Positions 7,821-16,935 of a DNA stretch of 64,000 nt are shown here, piece after piece. The notes below the pieces were generated by a model that worked only from the letters and a program-made list of their open reading frames with translations, was not told the DNA's origin and did no database searches. The first letter of the stretch is position 1; the number at the start of each line of letters is the position of its first letter. The DNA comes from Methylobacterium sp. CB376. GTDB taxonomy: Bacteria; Pseudomonadota; Alphaproteobacteria; Rhizobiales; Beijerinckiaceae. The position numbers and the translations under genes were made by a program. The stretch spans positions 3,977,001 through 4,041,000 of the forward strand of contig NZ_CP121648.1 of assembly GCF_029714205.1 (NCBI RefSeq). The letters are read 5' to 3'.

Positions 7821-10106
7821 ATGGCGGACAATGTCTCGGAAGAGCTGGAGCACGCCGCTCTCGCCTATCATTGCTACCCGTACCCAGGAAAACTGGCAGT
7901 AGTGCCGACGAAGCCTCTCGGCACGCAGCGGGACCTCGCGCTCGCATACTCGCCCGGTGTTGCGATCCCGTGCGAGGAAATCGCCGCAGATCCCGACAAG
8001 GCGGCCGACTACACCTCGCGCCAGAACCTCGTCGCGGTCGTCTCGAACGGTACCGCGGTGCTCGGCCTCGGTGCCATCGGAGCGCTCGCCTCCAAGCCCG
8101 TGATGGAGGGCAAGGCGGTCCTGTTCAAGAAGTTCGCCGGCATCGACGTCTTCGACATCGAGGTGGACGAGCGCGACGTCGACAGGATGGTCGACGTGGT
8201 CTGCTCGCTGGAGCCGACCTTCGGCGGCATCAACCTCGAGGACATCAAGGCGCCGGAATGCTTCGAGATCGAGGAAAAGTGCAAGACCCGGATGAAAATT
8301 CCGGTCTTCCACGACGACCAGCACGGCACGGCCATCATCGTCTCGGCGGCCGTCCTCAATTCGCTCGAACTCAGCGGCAAGAAGATCGAGAGCATCAAGG
8401 TTGTCACATCCGGCGCGGGTGCGGCCGCTCTCGCGACTCTGAACCTGCTCGTCTCGCTGGGCGTGCCGCGCGAGCACATCTGGGTCACCGACATCGAGGG
8501 CGTCGTCTACGCGGGACGCAACGAGCTCATGGACCGGTGGAAGGAGGTCTACGCGCAGACGACCGACAAGCGCACCCTCGCCGAGGTGATCGACGGTGCG
8601 GATGTCGTCATCGGCCTCTCGGCAGCGGGCGTCATCAAGCCCGAGATGCTGAAGGTGATGAAGCCGAACCCCCTCATCATGGCGCTCGCGAACCCGACGC
8701 CCGAGATCATGCCCGAACTCGCCCGCGAGGCGCGCCCGGACGCGCTCATCTGCACGGGGCGCTCGGACTTCCCGAACCAAGTCAACAACGTCCTCTGCTT
8801 CCCCTACATCTTCCGGGGTGCGCTCGATGTCGGCGCCTCGACCATCAACGAGGAGATGAAGAGTGCAGCCGTACGCGCCATCGCGGCCCTCGCCCGCGAG
8901 GCGCCGTCGGACGTCGTCGCCCGCGCCTATGGCGGCGAGGCGCGGCCTTTCGGCGCTGAGTCGCTGATCCCAAGCCCTTTCGACCCGCGGCTCATCCTGC
9001 GCATCGCGCCCGCCGTCGCGAAGGCCGCGATGGACACCGGCGTCGCCCGCCGGCCCGTCGCCGACATCGAGGCCTATACCGAGAGCCTCGGACGCTTCGT
9101 CTTCCGCTCTGGCTTCGTGATGAAGCCGATCTTCACCGCCGCGAGGGCCTCGCCCCGCCGCGTCGCCTATGCGGAGGGGGAGGACGAGCGCGTCCTCCGT
9201 GCCGTCCACGCGGTGGTCGAAGAGAGGATCGCCCGTCCGATCCTGATCGGCCGCCCGGCGGTGATCGAGATGAGGCTCAAGCGTTTCGGCCTCTCCATCA
9301 AGGCCGGACGCGATTTCGACTTCATCAACCCCGAGGACGATCCACGCTATCGCGATTATGTCGCGACGCTCGTTGAACGCGCCGGGCGCAAGGGCATCAC
9401 GCCCGACGCCGCCCGGACGTTGGTGCGCACCAACGCGACCATCATCGGCTCACTCGCGCTGATGCGGGGCGATGCGGACGCGCTGCTCTGCGGCTTGGAG
9501 GGCCGCTTCCGCTCAAATCTGGATCATATCACGAACATAGTCGGCTACGGGCCGGGCATGCACCAACTGGCCGCGCTCAGCCTGATGATCACCTCGCAAG
9601 GTCCCCTTTTCCTCGCCCATACCCACGTGCGGCCCAATCCGACCGCCGAGGAGATCGCCGAGATGACGTGTGCCTGCGCAGGCCATGTGCGTCGGTTCGG
9701 CATCACGCCGAAGGTCGCGCTCCTGTCGTATTCGGATTTCGGCTCGGGCGATACCGAGAGCGCCGTGAAGATGCGAAAGGCGCTGGCGCTCGTTCAGGAA
9801 CTGGCACCAGATCTGGAGGCGGACGGCGAGATGGCCGCCGATACAGCTCTCTCCCAACTGATCCGTGATCGGGTTAATCCGGGTTCGAAGCTAAAGGGCG
9901 AGGCGAATCTGCTGATTCTGCCGAATCTGGACGCGGCCAATATCGCCTTCCAGCTTGTGCGCGTTCTGGCCGACGCGCTGCCGGTTGGCCCCATTCTCAT
10001 AGGCCCCTCCAAGCCCGTTCACATCCTGACACCGTCGGTGACGGCTCGCGGAGTCACGAACATGACGGCCGTCGCAGTCATCGAGGCCCAATCGCAGGTG
10101 AACTGA
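7821..10106 (+). CDS. maeB: NADP-dependent malic enzyme with C-terminal phosphotransacetylase-like domain
   Basis: This catalyses oxidative decarboxylation of malate to pyruvate, giving NAD(P)H and CO2. The 761-residue length and two-part architecture fit the long malic enzyme class: residues ~1-430 are the catalytic part ([44 protein letters not shown], cofactor region SGAGAAALA, and [11 protein letters not shown]), and residues ~430-761 are a PTA-like domain ([41 protein letters not shown]). The PTA-like part is usually regulatory rather than catalytic. The start follows GGAGGAGAAAATCTGA. It completes a dctA-mae pair able to turn imported malate into pyruvate for acetyl-CoA and reductant. 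Whether it uses NAD or NADP cannot be decided here. Confidence 0.93.
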   Translation: MADNVSEELEHAALAYHCYPYPGKLAVVPTKPLGTQRDLALAYSPGVAIPCEEIAADPDKAADYTSRQNLVAVVSNGTAVLGLGAIGALASKPVMEGKAVLFKKFAGIDVFDIEVDERDVDRMVDVVCSLEPTFGGINLEDIKAPECFEIEEKCKTRMKIPVFHDDQHGTAIIVSAAVLNSLELSGKKIESIKVVTSGAGAAALATLNLLVSLGVPREHIWVTDIEGVVYAGRNELMDRWKEVYAQTTDKRTLAEVIDGADVVIGLSAAGVIKPEMLKVMKPNPLIMALANPTPEIMPELAREARPDALICTGRSDFPNQVNNVLCFPYIFRGALDVGASTINEEMKSAAVRAIAALAREAPSDVVARAYGGEARPFGAESLIPSPFDPRLILRIAPAVAKAAMDTGVARRPVADIEAYTESLGRFVFRSGFVMKPIFTAARASPRRVAYAEGEDERVLRAVHAVVEERIARPILIGRPAVIEMRLKRFGLSIKAGRDFDFINPEDDPRYRDYVATLVERAGRKGITPDAARTLVRTNATIIGSLALMRGDADALLCGLEGRFRSNLDHITNIVGYGPGMHQLAALSLMITSQGPLFLAHTHVRPNPTAEEIAEMTCACAGHVRRFGITPKVALLSYSDFGSGDTESAVKMRKALALVQELAPDLEADGEMAADTALSQLIRDRVNPGSKLKGEANLLILPNLDAANIAFQLVRVLADALPVGPILIGPSKPVHILTPSVTARGVTNMTAVAVIEAQSQVN

Positions 10107-10209
10107 TCCGGGATCCGCTTGATCGAAGCGGATCCCGGATCACAGCCCGCGCGGCGCCTGAGCGAGGTCCACATCCGCCATTCCGAAGGAATCGCGCGGA
10201 TTTGGGATG
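10104..10209 (+). repeat. Dispersed palindromic repeat, family A, locus 2
   Basis: The element begins in the malic enzyme stop codon (TGATCCGGGATCC) with a near-perfect palindrome whose arms are GGGATCCGCTT and AAGCGGATCCC. It continues with the core CCCGCGCGGCGCCTGAGCGA and a second hairpin with arms ATCCGC and GCGGAT. It is nearly identical to the copy at 12378-12485. The remaining leader to 10374 holds no gene that I can see. Confidence 0.85.
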
Positions 10210-10374
10210 ACGCATCCATCTTCCATCAAGTGGAGGGACTTCCATCCGCCATCGAACGCCATCCGCGGCAGAAGAGCGAACGCGGTTCTCTCGTGCTGCC
10301 GACGAATGATCTCAAACACCAAATCCGGACTGTGGACCTGTGGCGCCTCCGTCCTTCAAAATGAGGATTTTGTC

Positions 10375-11001
10375 ATGAAGACAATCGAACAGGCAAAGAG
10401 CCTCGAGCTTGCGGAGCTGTTCCGTGAAGCACCGGTCGCGGTCATTAGCGACAATCTCGATCGGTTGCCAGGTTTTCTCGACATGCGGCCCTACCATCGG
10501 GGCGCCAAGCTGGTTGGACCTGCGCGCACCGTTCGGACGCGGCCCGGCGATAACCTGATGATCCACAAGGTGCTCGAACTGGTACAGCCCGGCGAGGTGA
10601 TCGTCGTGGCGGGCGAGGGCGACACGACCCGGGCGCTGATCGGCGAAATCATCGTTCGGATCGCGCAGATGCGCGGCGTCGCCGGTTTCGTCGTTGACGG
10701 CGCGATCAGGGATCTCGGGACCATTTCCGCCGGTACCTTCCCCTGCTTCGCCCGTGGCGTGATCCACCGCGGACCCTACAAGGACGGCCCCGGTGAGATC
10801 GACGTTCCGATCGCGATGAGCGGCGGCACGGTCGTCTCTCCAGGCGACATCATCGTCGGCGACGAGGACGGCGTGGTCAGCTTTCCGCAATCCATCGCCC
10901 GTGACCTCTCCGGAAAGGTCGAAGCGCATCTGGCCAAGGAGGCAGCGATCCTGAAGTCGATCGCGAACAGCACCTACACGGGGGCCTACAGCAAGAGTTG
11001 A
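10375..11001 (+). CDS. RraA-like aldolase family protein (4-hydroxy-4-methyl-2-oxoglutarate aldolase type)
   Basis: The 208-residue protein has the RraA/HMG-aldolase fold: PVAVISDNLDRLPG, ARTVRTRPGDNLMIHK, VIVVAGEGDTTRALIGEI and VDGAIRDLGTI, the last containing the Arg-Asp pair that in this family binds the keto-acid and the metal. Members cleave 4-hydroxy-4-methyl-2-oxoglutarate or 4-carboxy-4-hydroxy-2-oxoadipate to pyruvate plus a keto-acid, or decarboxylate oxaloacetate; others bind RNase E. The start ATG at 10375 follows GAGGATTTTGTC. The adjoining MHS transporter 57 bases downstream suggests a small catabolic unit taking up and cleaving an organic acid. The pair lies between two near-identical repeats. 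Confidence 0.82.
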   Translation: MKTIEQAKSLELAELFREAPVAVISDNLDRLPGFLDMRPYHRGAKLVGPARTVRTRPGDNLMIHKVLELVQPGEVIVVAGEGDTTRALIGEIIVRIAQMRGVAGFVVDGAIRDLGTISAGTFPCFARGVIHRGPYKDGPGEIDVPIAMSGGTVVSPGDIIVGDEDGVVSFPQSIARDLSGKVEAHLAKEAAILKSIANSTYTGAYSKS

Positions 11002-11058
11002 CGCGTCAACATTTAGAAAATGCGAAATGAAAAAACCTATATACCACGGGTGGAGACG

Positions 11059-12372
11059 ATGTCTGACACAATGTCTGTAGCTATGCATGCCGGCGGCATC
11101 AAAGAAAAAGCGAAACAAGCAACTGGAGCGGCCGTATTCGGCACATTCATCGAATATTACGATTTCAGCGTTTATGGGTATGTGGCGGCGACGCTGTCGC
11201 TCGTGTTTTTCCCTGCCGGTGACGCCGTCGCGAACCTGCTCAACACGCTCGCCGTGTTCGGCCTGGCCTTCCTCGTCCGGCCGATCGGTGCCTGGTATTT
11301 CGGGCAACTGGGAGACCGCCGCGGTCGGCGCACCAGCCTGATCGCCACCATCACGCTCATGGGCGTCGCATCCGCGCTCACGGGCTTGCTGCCGAGCTAC
11401 CAGACCATCGGCATTGTAGCGCCGGTCCTCTTGGTGCTGATGAGGCTGCTGCAGGGGTTCTCGACCGGCGGAGAGATCGGAGGCGCCGCCTCGTACATTC
11501 GCGAATGGGCGGCGCCGGATCGTCGTGCCCTTTATATCTCCTTCCTTCCCTCGGTGGCGCAGCTGGGCAAAGGCCTGGCGGCCGCTCTCGGCGGCCTTAT
11601 GGCGGCCATGCTGACCCGGGAGAGCATGATCGAGTGGGGCTGGCGCATTCCCTTCCTGCTGGCTGGTCCTTTGGCGGTCCTGACGATCTGGATGCGCCTG
11701 AGCATCGAGGACAGCCCGGAATTCGCGGCGCTGTCCGCTTCGCACAAGACGACCAAGGCCCCGCTCGCGAGCCTGTTCCAGCAGTACCCGACCGCCCTAG
11801 CCAAGGTGATGCTGATCTCGGCCGTCCAGAACATCGGCACCTATATCGGAACGGTGTTCGTATCCGTGTATTTCAGCGAGGTACTGGGCTTCAGCAAGGC
11901 GGAAGCCGCCACGGTCGTGCTGCTGGCCGTTATCCTGGCGTCGTTCCTGATCCCGCTCGCCGGGATGATCGGCAACCGGGTTGGCGGAAAGACCCTGCTG
12001 CTCATTGCCTACACGGCGTACTTGCTGCTCACCCTCCCTGAATTCATGCTGATGAACCAGAACAATATCGTGCTGGCGCTCCTTGGCCTGTCCATCGGGA
12101 TCATCCCCTACGCCCTGTGCCAAGCGGGCACCTACGCCACGATGCCAGAGATGTTCCCGACCCAGATCCGGCATACGGGCGTTGCCTTCGGGCACAGCGT
12201 CGGTGCGGTTGTCGGCGGCGGCGGCGGCCCGTATTTCGCGGCTTGGCTCATCAGCGTCACGGGCAACACCTACATGCCGGCATATATCCTGATGGGAGCG
12301 GGCCTCGTCGGTCTTGTTGTGGTCGGCCTGACCGTGCGCCGCAACGTGGGTGGCACTCACCTCTACGCCTAG
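11059..12372 (+). CDS. MFS transporter of the metabolite:H+ symporter (MHS) family
   Basis: The protein is 437 residues and has 12 predicted membrane segments. It shows the MHS signatures FGTFIEYYDFSVYGYVAATL in the first helix, RPIGAWYFGQLGDRRGRRT in the loop after helix 2, and LLQGFSTGGEIGGAASYI. Relatives (ProP, KgtP, ShiA) carry organic acids, betaines or shikimate with protons. I prefer ATG 11059 because GGTGGAG lies just upstream; 11020 is an in-frame alternative adding 13 residues in an AT-rich leader. It is probably co-transcribed with the RraA-like gene, so a hydroxylated keto-acid is a plausible substrate, but this is inference. Confidence 0.88.
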   Translation: MSDTMSVAMHAGGIKEKAKQATGAAVFGTFIEYYDFSVYGYVAATLSLVFFPAGDAVANLLNTLAVFGLAFLVRPIGAWYFGQLGDRRGRRTSLIATITLMGVASALTGLLPSYQTIGIVAPVLLVLMRLLQGFSTGGEIGGAASYIREWAAPDRRALYISFLPSVAQLGKGLAAALGGLMAAMLTRESMIEWGWRIPFLLAGPLAVLTIWMRLSIEDSPEFAALSASHKTTKAPLASLFQQYPTALAKVMLISAVQNIGTYIGTVFVSVYFSEVLGFSKAEAATVVLLAVILASFLIPLAGMIGNRVGGKTLLLIAYTAYLLLTLPEFMLMNQNNIVLALLGLSIGIIPYALCQAGTYATMPEMFPTQIRHTGVAFGHSVGAVVGGGGGPYFAAWLISVTGNTYMPAYILMGAGLVGLVVVGLTVRRNVGGTHLYA

Positions 12373-12377
12373 TGGTT

Positions 12378-12485
12378 TGAACCGGGATCCGCTTGATCAA
12401 AGCGGATCCCGGATCAGAGCCCACGCGGCGCCTGAGCGAGGTCCACATCCGCCATTCCGAAGGAATCAGGCGGATTTGGTATGAG
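12378..12485 (+). repeat. Dispersed palindromic repeat, family A, locus 3
   Basis: This is a near-identical copy of the 10104-10209 element in the same orientation, starting six bases after the transporter stop. It has the arms GGGATCCGCTT / AAGCGGATCCC, then the core with one change (CCCACGCGGCGCCTGAGCGA), then the second hairpin. Two direct copies 2.27 kb apart flank the RraA-like and MHS genes. Confidence 0.85.
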
Positions 12486-12688
12486 TTGCACACCGGCTTC
12501 GCCGTCCCTCACGGATGAAACCTGAGCGTGCATGCGATCAGAGTTTTGCACGTTGGCATAGCAAATTTCTGTTTGGTTGGAAGTTCGTTGGCAGAACCGC
12601 GCGACGTTGGCAAGAATGTCATCGGCAGGCTTAGAGCAGCACCCGATCACGTTGCAATCAGGTACTGCCCTCGGTCTTTGATCTTGCC

Positions 12689-12733
12689 GCATTTTCTGCG
12701 ACGAACCGGCATCCACTTCGTCGGAAAATGCTC
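12689..12733. repeat. Interrupted palindrome (GCATTTTC / GAAAATGC)
   Basis: The arms are GCATTTTCTGCGACGAA and TTCGTCGGAAAATGC, pairing over about 15 bases with a two-base bulge around a short loop. I recall this kind of palindrome (GAGCATTTTCCGACGAA...) as a common intergenic repeat of Rhizobiales genomes; that attribution is from memory. Confidence 0.55.
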
Positions 12734-13233
12734 TCGCTCGACTTTGGCCGTTCAGGCTGCGTTGCAGGGGGCGTAGGCCCAGGGCGCAGCGAGGTTTCGG
12801 TCTGTCCCGCCGGCAATGGGATGTTGGCAAAGCCCGCTCACGCCAGAGCGCCCGGCGCACGTTGGCCAGCGAATATTGAGTGATATTGAAGGATTAACCA
12901 GGTCTGTGTTACGGATTGGAAAGAAATGGCTAAAGCCATTCTACGATTGCTCCAGTGCGATCGCCGTGGCGCGCATCTTTCGAATGGTGAACAGAAAAAT
13001 AGCTAAGATGTGAGTATACCGTCATCGGATTATCGTGTTTGACATAATTTTCTATTTGTAATAGAAGGAAAATCATTGCGCAATGGGCAATCATGAATCG
13101 CGAAATCAAGATGGAATGCAGCATCATCAAATTAGATCCATAAGATTTTGCCGAGAGCGCGCTTGGCTCGGTCTCACGTCCGACGCTGTCAGTCGGGCAG
13201 GCCGATCAGGATCTTGCATCGGATTGCCTGGAC

Positions 13234-13273
13234 GCGGACCTTCTGAACGGCGGACCTTCTGAACGGCGGACCT
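13234..13273 (+). repeat. 16-bp tandem repeat, 2.5 copies
   Basis: The unit GCGGACCTTCTGAACG occurs at 13234-13249 and 13250-13265, then a partial third copy. It is noncoding. Confidence 0.8.
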
Positions 13274-13480
13274 GGGACGCAAGCGGCAGCGGGGCGAGCG
13301 CGAACCGGAGGTCTGGCCGGGGCGGGAATCCGACCCGAGCGCGTTCGTCCGACGAAGCGGCCGCGGGTCCGTCGCGGCCGCCGCGATGACGTCGAGACCC
13401 TCGCGCAGGATCCGACGGGACGTGATCGGCTGCCGCCCGAGGGCGGGTGCGGCGGCGCCCGCGCGGCACCGGACCTCGGC

Positions 13481-13570
13481 CGCATTCCGCCGGCCGGGAC
13501 CGGCCGGTGCCGCATTCCGCCGGCCGGGACCGGCCGGTGCCGCATTCCGCCGGCCGGGACCGGCCGGTGC
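13481..13570 (+). repeat. Three perfect tandem copies of a 30-bp unit
   Basis: Units 13481-13510, 13511-13540 and 13541-13570 are identical; each starts CGCATTCCGCCGGCCGGGAC and contains the palindrome CCGGCCGGGACCGGCCGG. There are no unique spacers, so this is not a CRISPR array. Confidence 0.9.
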
Positions 13571-13574
13571 CCAA

Positions 13575-13655
13575 GGGGTCACCGGTTCGGCGGCGAACCG
13601 AAGCACCGCGTCAGCGGATATGATGCAGGACCAAAAGCAAAGCAGAATTGCCCGG
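13575..13655 (+). repeat. Dispersed repeat, family B, locus 1
   Basis: This begins GGGGTCACCGGTTCGGCGGC and ends near GCAGAATTGCCCGG. Related copies lie at 19828-19887 (+) and 63450-63508 (-), sharing GGTCACCGGTTCGG at one end and a GATTGCC/AATTGCC block at the other. Confidence 0.6.
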
Positions 13656-13668
13656 GACACTGTGCTTG

Positions 13669-13747
13669 GTGTCTGTCACAAAACTCCCGCCGCGCTGCCC
13701 TCGCCCCAACGGGCGATGGCAGCGATCGGGAGTTTTGTGAGAGACAC
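13669..13747. repeat. 79-bp long hairpin (terminator or MITE-like) after the pentapeptide gene
   Basis: The outer arms are 13669-13689 (GTGTCTGTCACAAAACTCCCG) and 13727-13747, pairing at 20 of 21 positions; an inner stem (GCTGCCCTCGCCC / GGGCGATGGCAGC) fills the loop. The structure abuts the TAA stop (13748-13750) of the minus-strand gene, so it could end transcription, although no strong U-tract follows. Near-perfect terminal repeats also fit a miniature transposable element. Confidence 0.6.
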
Positions 13748-14995
13748 TTAGCGCTGCAGCCGGTTGCCGAGGACGAAGCCGAACAGGCCCATCAGGATGA
13801 TGCCGAGCGCCCCCTGGCTGCCGACCAGGATGTTGGTGACGCGCCCCACGGGCTTGATGCCGAGTTCCGGCTGGTTCGCCGTCATCATGTTGAGGGCGCT
13901 GTAGCTCACCAGGTCCAGCGGGTTGTAGGTCGGCACGCCGTCCCGGCCCTCCGGGATCAGCCCCCCGGTCACCCCGTAGAGCGCCGCGAAGACCAGGATC
14001 GCCAACGCGAAGGCGCGCACGATCCGCGTCAGGCTCTCGCCGTAATCGCACAGCCACTCGACGAAGCGGTCCGAGAGCCAGTCGGAGCCGTGGCGAAGCC
14101 CCGCGCGCCACGCCCCCTCCCGCCACGCGGCGCGGGTCAGCGCTCCCGCGTGGTGGCGGCCCATGCGGCGGGCGCGCTTGAAGGCCCAGCTCGCCCCCTC
14201 CCGGTCGCCGATGCTGCGCTGGTTGCGCTCCACCACGAGGTAGCTCGCCACCGCGGCCGCGTAATCCCCCGCCACCTCCTCGCCGACCGCGCCGCCGAGC
14301 TGGTCGACCCGCAGGCGCGTGCCCTCCAGCCACGCATGCGCGAAGCGCGCGTGCCGCAACCGGCAGGAGGTGAGGTCGAGCCGCACGAGGCGGGCATCCG
14401 AGAGGTCGGCCCCCGACAGGTCGGCCCCGTCGAGCTTCGCCTCGACGAAGTTGGCCCGGCTCAGCCGCGAGCCGGCGAGGGACGCCTTGGCGAGGCTCGC
14501 CCCCTCGAACACCGCCCCGGTCAGGTTGACGTTGACGAGCTTCGCCTCGTCGAGCCGGGCGCGGCGAAACAGCGTGTCGTCGGCATCCGCGTCGGTGAAG
14601 TCGGCCCCCCAGAGGTCGGCGCCGGTGAAGTCGGCCCCGTCGAGGAGCCCGCCCGCCAGGGTCGCGAAGCGCAGGGTGGCCCCGCAGAAGCGCGCATCCT
14701 CCATCATGGCGCCGGAGAAGCGGGCCTGGCCGCCGGCCACGGTCGCGAAATGCGCGCCGCTGAGGTCCGCCCCGCTGAAATCCGCCTCCTCGATGCGGGC
14801 GCCGTCGAAGCGCGCGGAGCGGGCGAGGATTCCGGAGAGGCGCGCCCGCGCGAGGTTCGCGCCCGAGAGATCCGCCTCGACGAGGTCGGTCCCCGGCGGC
14901 AGCTCCGCCCCGGCGAGGTCGAGGGGCCCCTCGGCGCGGGGCGGCGCCTCCCGCGCGGCCGCCGGGCGAGCGCCGGGCCCGGCCGGCGCGCTCAC
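13748..14995 (-). CDS. Pentapeptide-repeat protein with C-terminal two-helix channel-like domain
   Basis: The 415-residue protein has about 20 A(D/N/K)LxxA-type pentapeptides between residues ~35 and 220 (e.g. ADLSGANLARARLSG, GADFTGADLWGADFT), which should form a right-handed quadrilateral beta-helix. A linker follows, then a membrane domain with two hydrophobic helices (AFALAILVFAALYGVTGGL and GALGIILMGLFGFVLGN) around a pore-like loop, resembling Ion_trans_2 proteins but without a TVGYG selectivity filter. The GTG start at 14995 overlaps the stop of the AI-2E-family gene (GTGA), so translation is coupled. Function is unknown; a membrane channel or sensor with a cytoplasmic beta-helix is the simplest reading. 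Confidence 0.82.
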   Translation of the reverse strand: MSAPAGPGARPAAAREAPPRAEGPLDLAGAELPPGTDLVEADLSGANLARARLSGILARSARFDGARIEEADFSGADLSGAHFATVAGGQARFSGAMMEDARFCGATLRFATLAGGLLDGADFTGADLWGADFTDADADDTLFRRARLDEAKLVNVNLTGAVFEGASLAKASLAGSRLSRANFVEAKLDGADLSGADLSDARLVRLDLTSCRLRHARFAHAWLEGTRLRVDQLGGAVGEEVAGDYAAAVASYLVVERNQRSIGDREGASWAFKRARRMGRHHAGALTRAAWREGAWRAGLRHGSDWLSDRFVEWLCDYGESLTRIVRAFALAILVFAALYGVTGGLIPEGRDGVPTYNPLDLVSYSALNMMTANQPELGIKPVGRVTNILVGSQGALGIILMGLFGFVLGNRLQR

Positions 14996-16935
14996 GCCCG
15001 CACCGGCGCGGCCGCGGGGCTCGGCGCGCCGCCCCGCTGGGGCTGCGGCGCGGGCGCGGCGCGGGCGAGGACGGCCCCGAGCGCGTCGCCGAGCGAGGTC
15101 ACGAGCACGTCCGCCGAGGTGGCCCGGCGCAGGCGCGCCAGCGTGCCGGGATCGCGCTCGCCCCAGAAGCCGACCAGCACGGTCACGCCCGGCAGGGTCC
15201 TGCGGGTCTGGCGCACCACGTAGCGGATCTGCGACAGGCTGATCGGCTCCAGGTAGGAGTAGCAGACCAGGGCGGTCGCCCGGGGGTCGACCGCCTCGGC
15301 ACCCTCGCGCAGCAGGTCCCGCAGCGTCGTCACCCGGGACGGGAGGCCGTGGCGGTCGAGGATCTGGCTCAGCATCCGGGTCGTGGCGAGGTCGAAGGCG
15401 CCGCCGCTCGACACGCAGAGCACGGGGGCGGGCCCGCGCCAGCGCGGCGGCAGCGCCGCCCGGTCGAGCACCGTCGCGGCCGCCCGGGGATCGGGACCGA
15501 CCGCCGCGACGGCGGCGGCGGCCTCGCGGCCGAGCGCCCGCCGCCACAGGCTCGGGCGCGTCGCGCCCAGGCGCTCCACCACGGTGCGGAAGGCCTCGCC
15601 GACCTCGTCCTGCCGGGCGCGCGCCACCGTCCCGCGGGCGAAGTCGTCCTGCGCCATCCGCAGGGCGGCCAGCACCACCTCGTCGTAATAGGTGACGAGC
15701 GGGCGGGCCTTGAGGAACTGCACGCCCTGGTCGATGGCCTCGCCGGGATCGCCCGCGAGCATGCGCTGGTAGAAGATCTCCTCGGGCGCCAGCGCCGGCC
15801 CGTCGCCGAGCAGCACCTCCAGGAATTCCAGCCGCTCGACGTGCCGGCCCAGCACCACGAGGCAGACGGTGAGCGGCGTGGCGAGGACGAGGCCGACCGG
15901 TCCCCACAGGAAGGCCCAGACCGTCGCGGCCAGGATCACCGCCACGGGCGAGAGGCCGGTCGAGTGCCCGTAGAGCAGCGGCTCGACGACGTGGCCGGCC
16001 ACCGGCTCGACGACGAGGAACAGCGCGGCGGTGGCCAGGACCATGGTCCAGCCGGGATCGACCGCGGCCGCGAGCACCAGCGGCAGCAGCGCGCCGATCA
16101 CCGCGCCGATATAGGGCACGAAGCGCAGGATGCCGGCGATGACGCCGAACAGCACCGGGCTCGGGATGCCGATGATCCAGAGCCCCAGGCCGATCACCAC
16201 CCCGAAGGCGGTGTTGAGGCCGAGCTGGGCCAGGAAGAAGCGGGTGAGGCGGGCGGTGGCGTCGTCGATCGCCGCCGTGGTGCGGCGCAGGTCGCCCGAG
16301 CCCGCGAGCCGGATCGCCCGGTTGCGCAGGTCCTCCCGCTGCAGGAGGATGACGACGCTGAAGAGCAGGATCAGGCCCGTCGTCGCCAGCGGGTGCAGCA
16401 CGGGGGCCGCGTAGGTGCCGAGGGCCGCGAGCACGCTCGGGCGAGCCTCCACCACCTCGACCTTGAGCGGCGTGCCGGCGGCGGGCGCCGCGCGGTCCTT
16501 CGGCTCGGGCGGCGGCTGCAGCTCGCGGCTGAGATCCGCCACCATGTCGAGGAGGCGCGAGACCCCTCCCCCGCCCGCGGTCGCGCCCTGCAGGAGCTTG
16601 ATCTTGTCGCGCATCGTGAGCGAGTAGCGCGGCAGGTCGGCGGCGAGCTGCGCCGCCTCGCCCGCGAGCAGGCTGCCGACCGTGCCGAGCGCCCCGAAGG
16701 CGAGCAGCACCACGAGCAGCACCGCGGGCACCCGCGGGATGCGCAGGCGCCGCAGCGCCCGCACCGCCGGCACCAGCACGAAGCTCAGGAAGATTGCCAG
16801 CGTGATCGGCACCAGGATCTCGCGGCCCATGACCAGCAGCACCGCGAGCGCCAGCACGCCGAGCAGGCCGGCGAGCACGACGAAGGCCGGCAGGGCCTGC
16901 CGCAGCCAGCGGGCGGTGACCGGATCCTCGCTCAC
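14992..16935 (-). CDS. AI-2E/PerM-family permease with long cytoplasmic extension
   Basis: The 647-residue protein has an N-terminal PerM domain with about eight membrane segments: paired helices at residues ~15-75, a hydrophilic insert, then SPVLFGVIAGILRFVPYIGAVIGALLPL and EPVAGHVVEPLLYGHSTGLSPVAVILA, which are family signatures. From about residue 375 a soluble C-terminal part of ~270 residues follows. Its last third (APVLCVSSGGAFDLATTRML...TALVCYSYLEP) resembles a cobalamin-binding-like or regulatory Rossmann fold without the DxHxxG motif. Family members move ions or small solutes; quorum-signal export should not be assumed. The gene starts inside the receiver gene (ATGA overlap) and ends inside the pentapeptide gene. 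Confidence 0.85.
   Translation of the reverse strand: MSEDPVTARWLRQALPAFVVLAGLLGVLALAVLLVMGREILVPITLAIFLSFVLVPAVRALRRLRIPRVPAVLLVVLLAFGALGTVGSLLAGEAAQLAADLPRYSLTMRDKIKLLQGATAGGGGVSRLLDMVADLSRELQPPPEPKDRAAPAAGTPLKVEVVEARPSVLAALGTYAAPVLHPLATTGLILLFSVVILLQREDLRNRAIRLAGSGDLRRTTAAIDDATARLTRFFLAQLGLNTAFGVVIGLGLWIIGIPSPVLFGVIAGILRFVPYIGAVIGALLPLVLAAAVDPGWTMVLATAALFLVVEPVAGHVVEPLLYGHSTGLSPVAVILAATVWAFLWGPVGLVLATPLTVCLVVLGRHVERLEFLEVLLGDGPALAPEEIFYQRMLAGDPGEAIDQGVQFLKARPLVTYYDEVVLAALRMAQDDFARGTVARARQDEVGEAFRTVVERLGATRPSLWRRALGREAAAAVAAVGPDPRAAATVLDRAALPPRWRGPAPVLCVSSGGAFDLATTRMLSQILDRHGLPSRVTTLRDLLREGAEAVDPRATALVCYSYLEPISLSQIRYVVRQTRRTLPGVTVLVGFWGERDPGTLARLRRATSADVLVTSLGDALGAVLARAAPAPQPQRGGAPSPAAAPVRA

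Larger units (their letters stand above)
12486..13668. other. Gene-free interval with repeats; AT-rich in the middle
   Basis: I see no supportable gene in about 1.2 kb. The segment about 12880-13140 is markedly AT-rich against the genome background. It contains a palindrome at 12689-12733, a 16-bp tandem repeat at 13234-13273, a 30-bp tandem repeat at 13481-13570, and a dispersed repeat at 13575-13655. The short open frames present have no ribosome sites, no recognisable motifs and composition unlike the neighbouring genes. Confidence 0.6.

Noticed and set aside
12414..12860. Minus-strand open frame of 148 codons in the gene-free interval
   Set aside because: It runs through a family A repeat and a palindrome, has no ribosome site and no recognisable motif.
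13481..13570. Possible CRISPR array (three 30-bp repeats)
   Set aside because: The repeats are directly adjacent with no spacers and there are no cas genes nearby; it is a plain tandem repeat.
14992..16935. Quorum-signal (AI-2) exporter
   Set aside because: The AI-2E family name is historical; members do varied transport and nothing here supports signal export.
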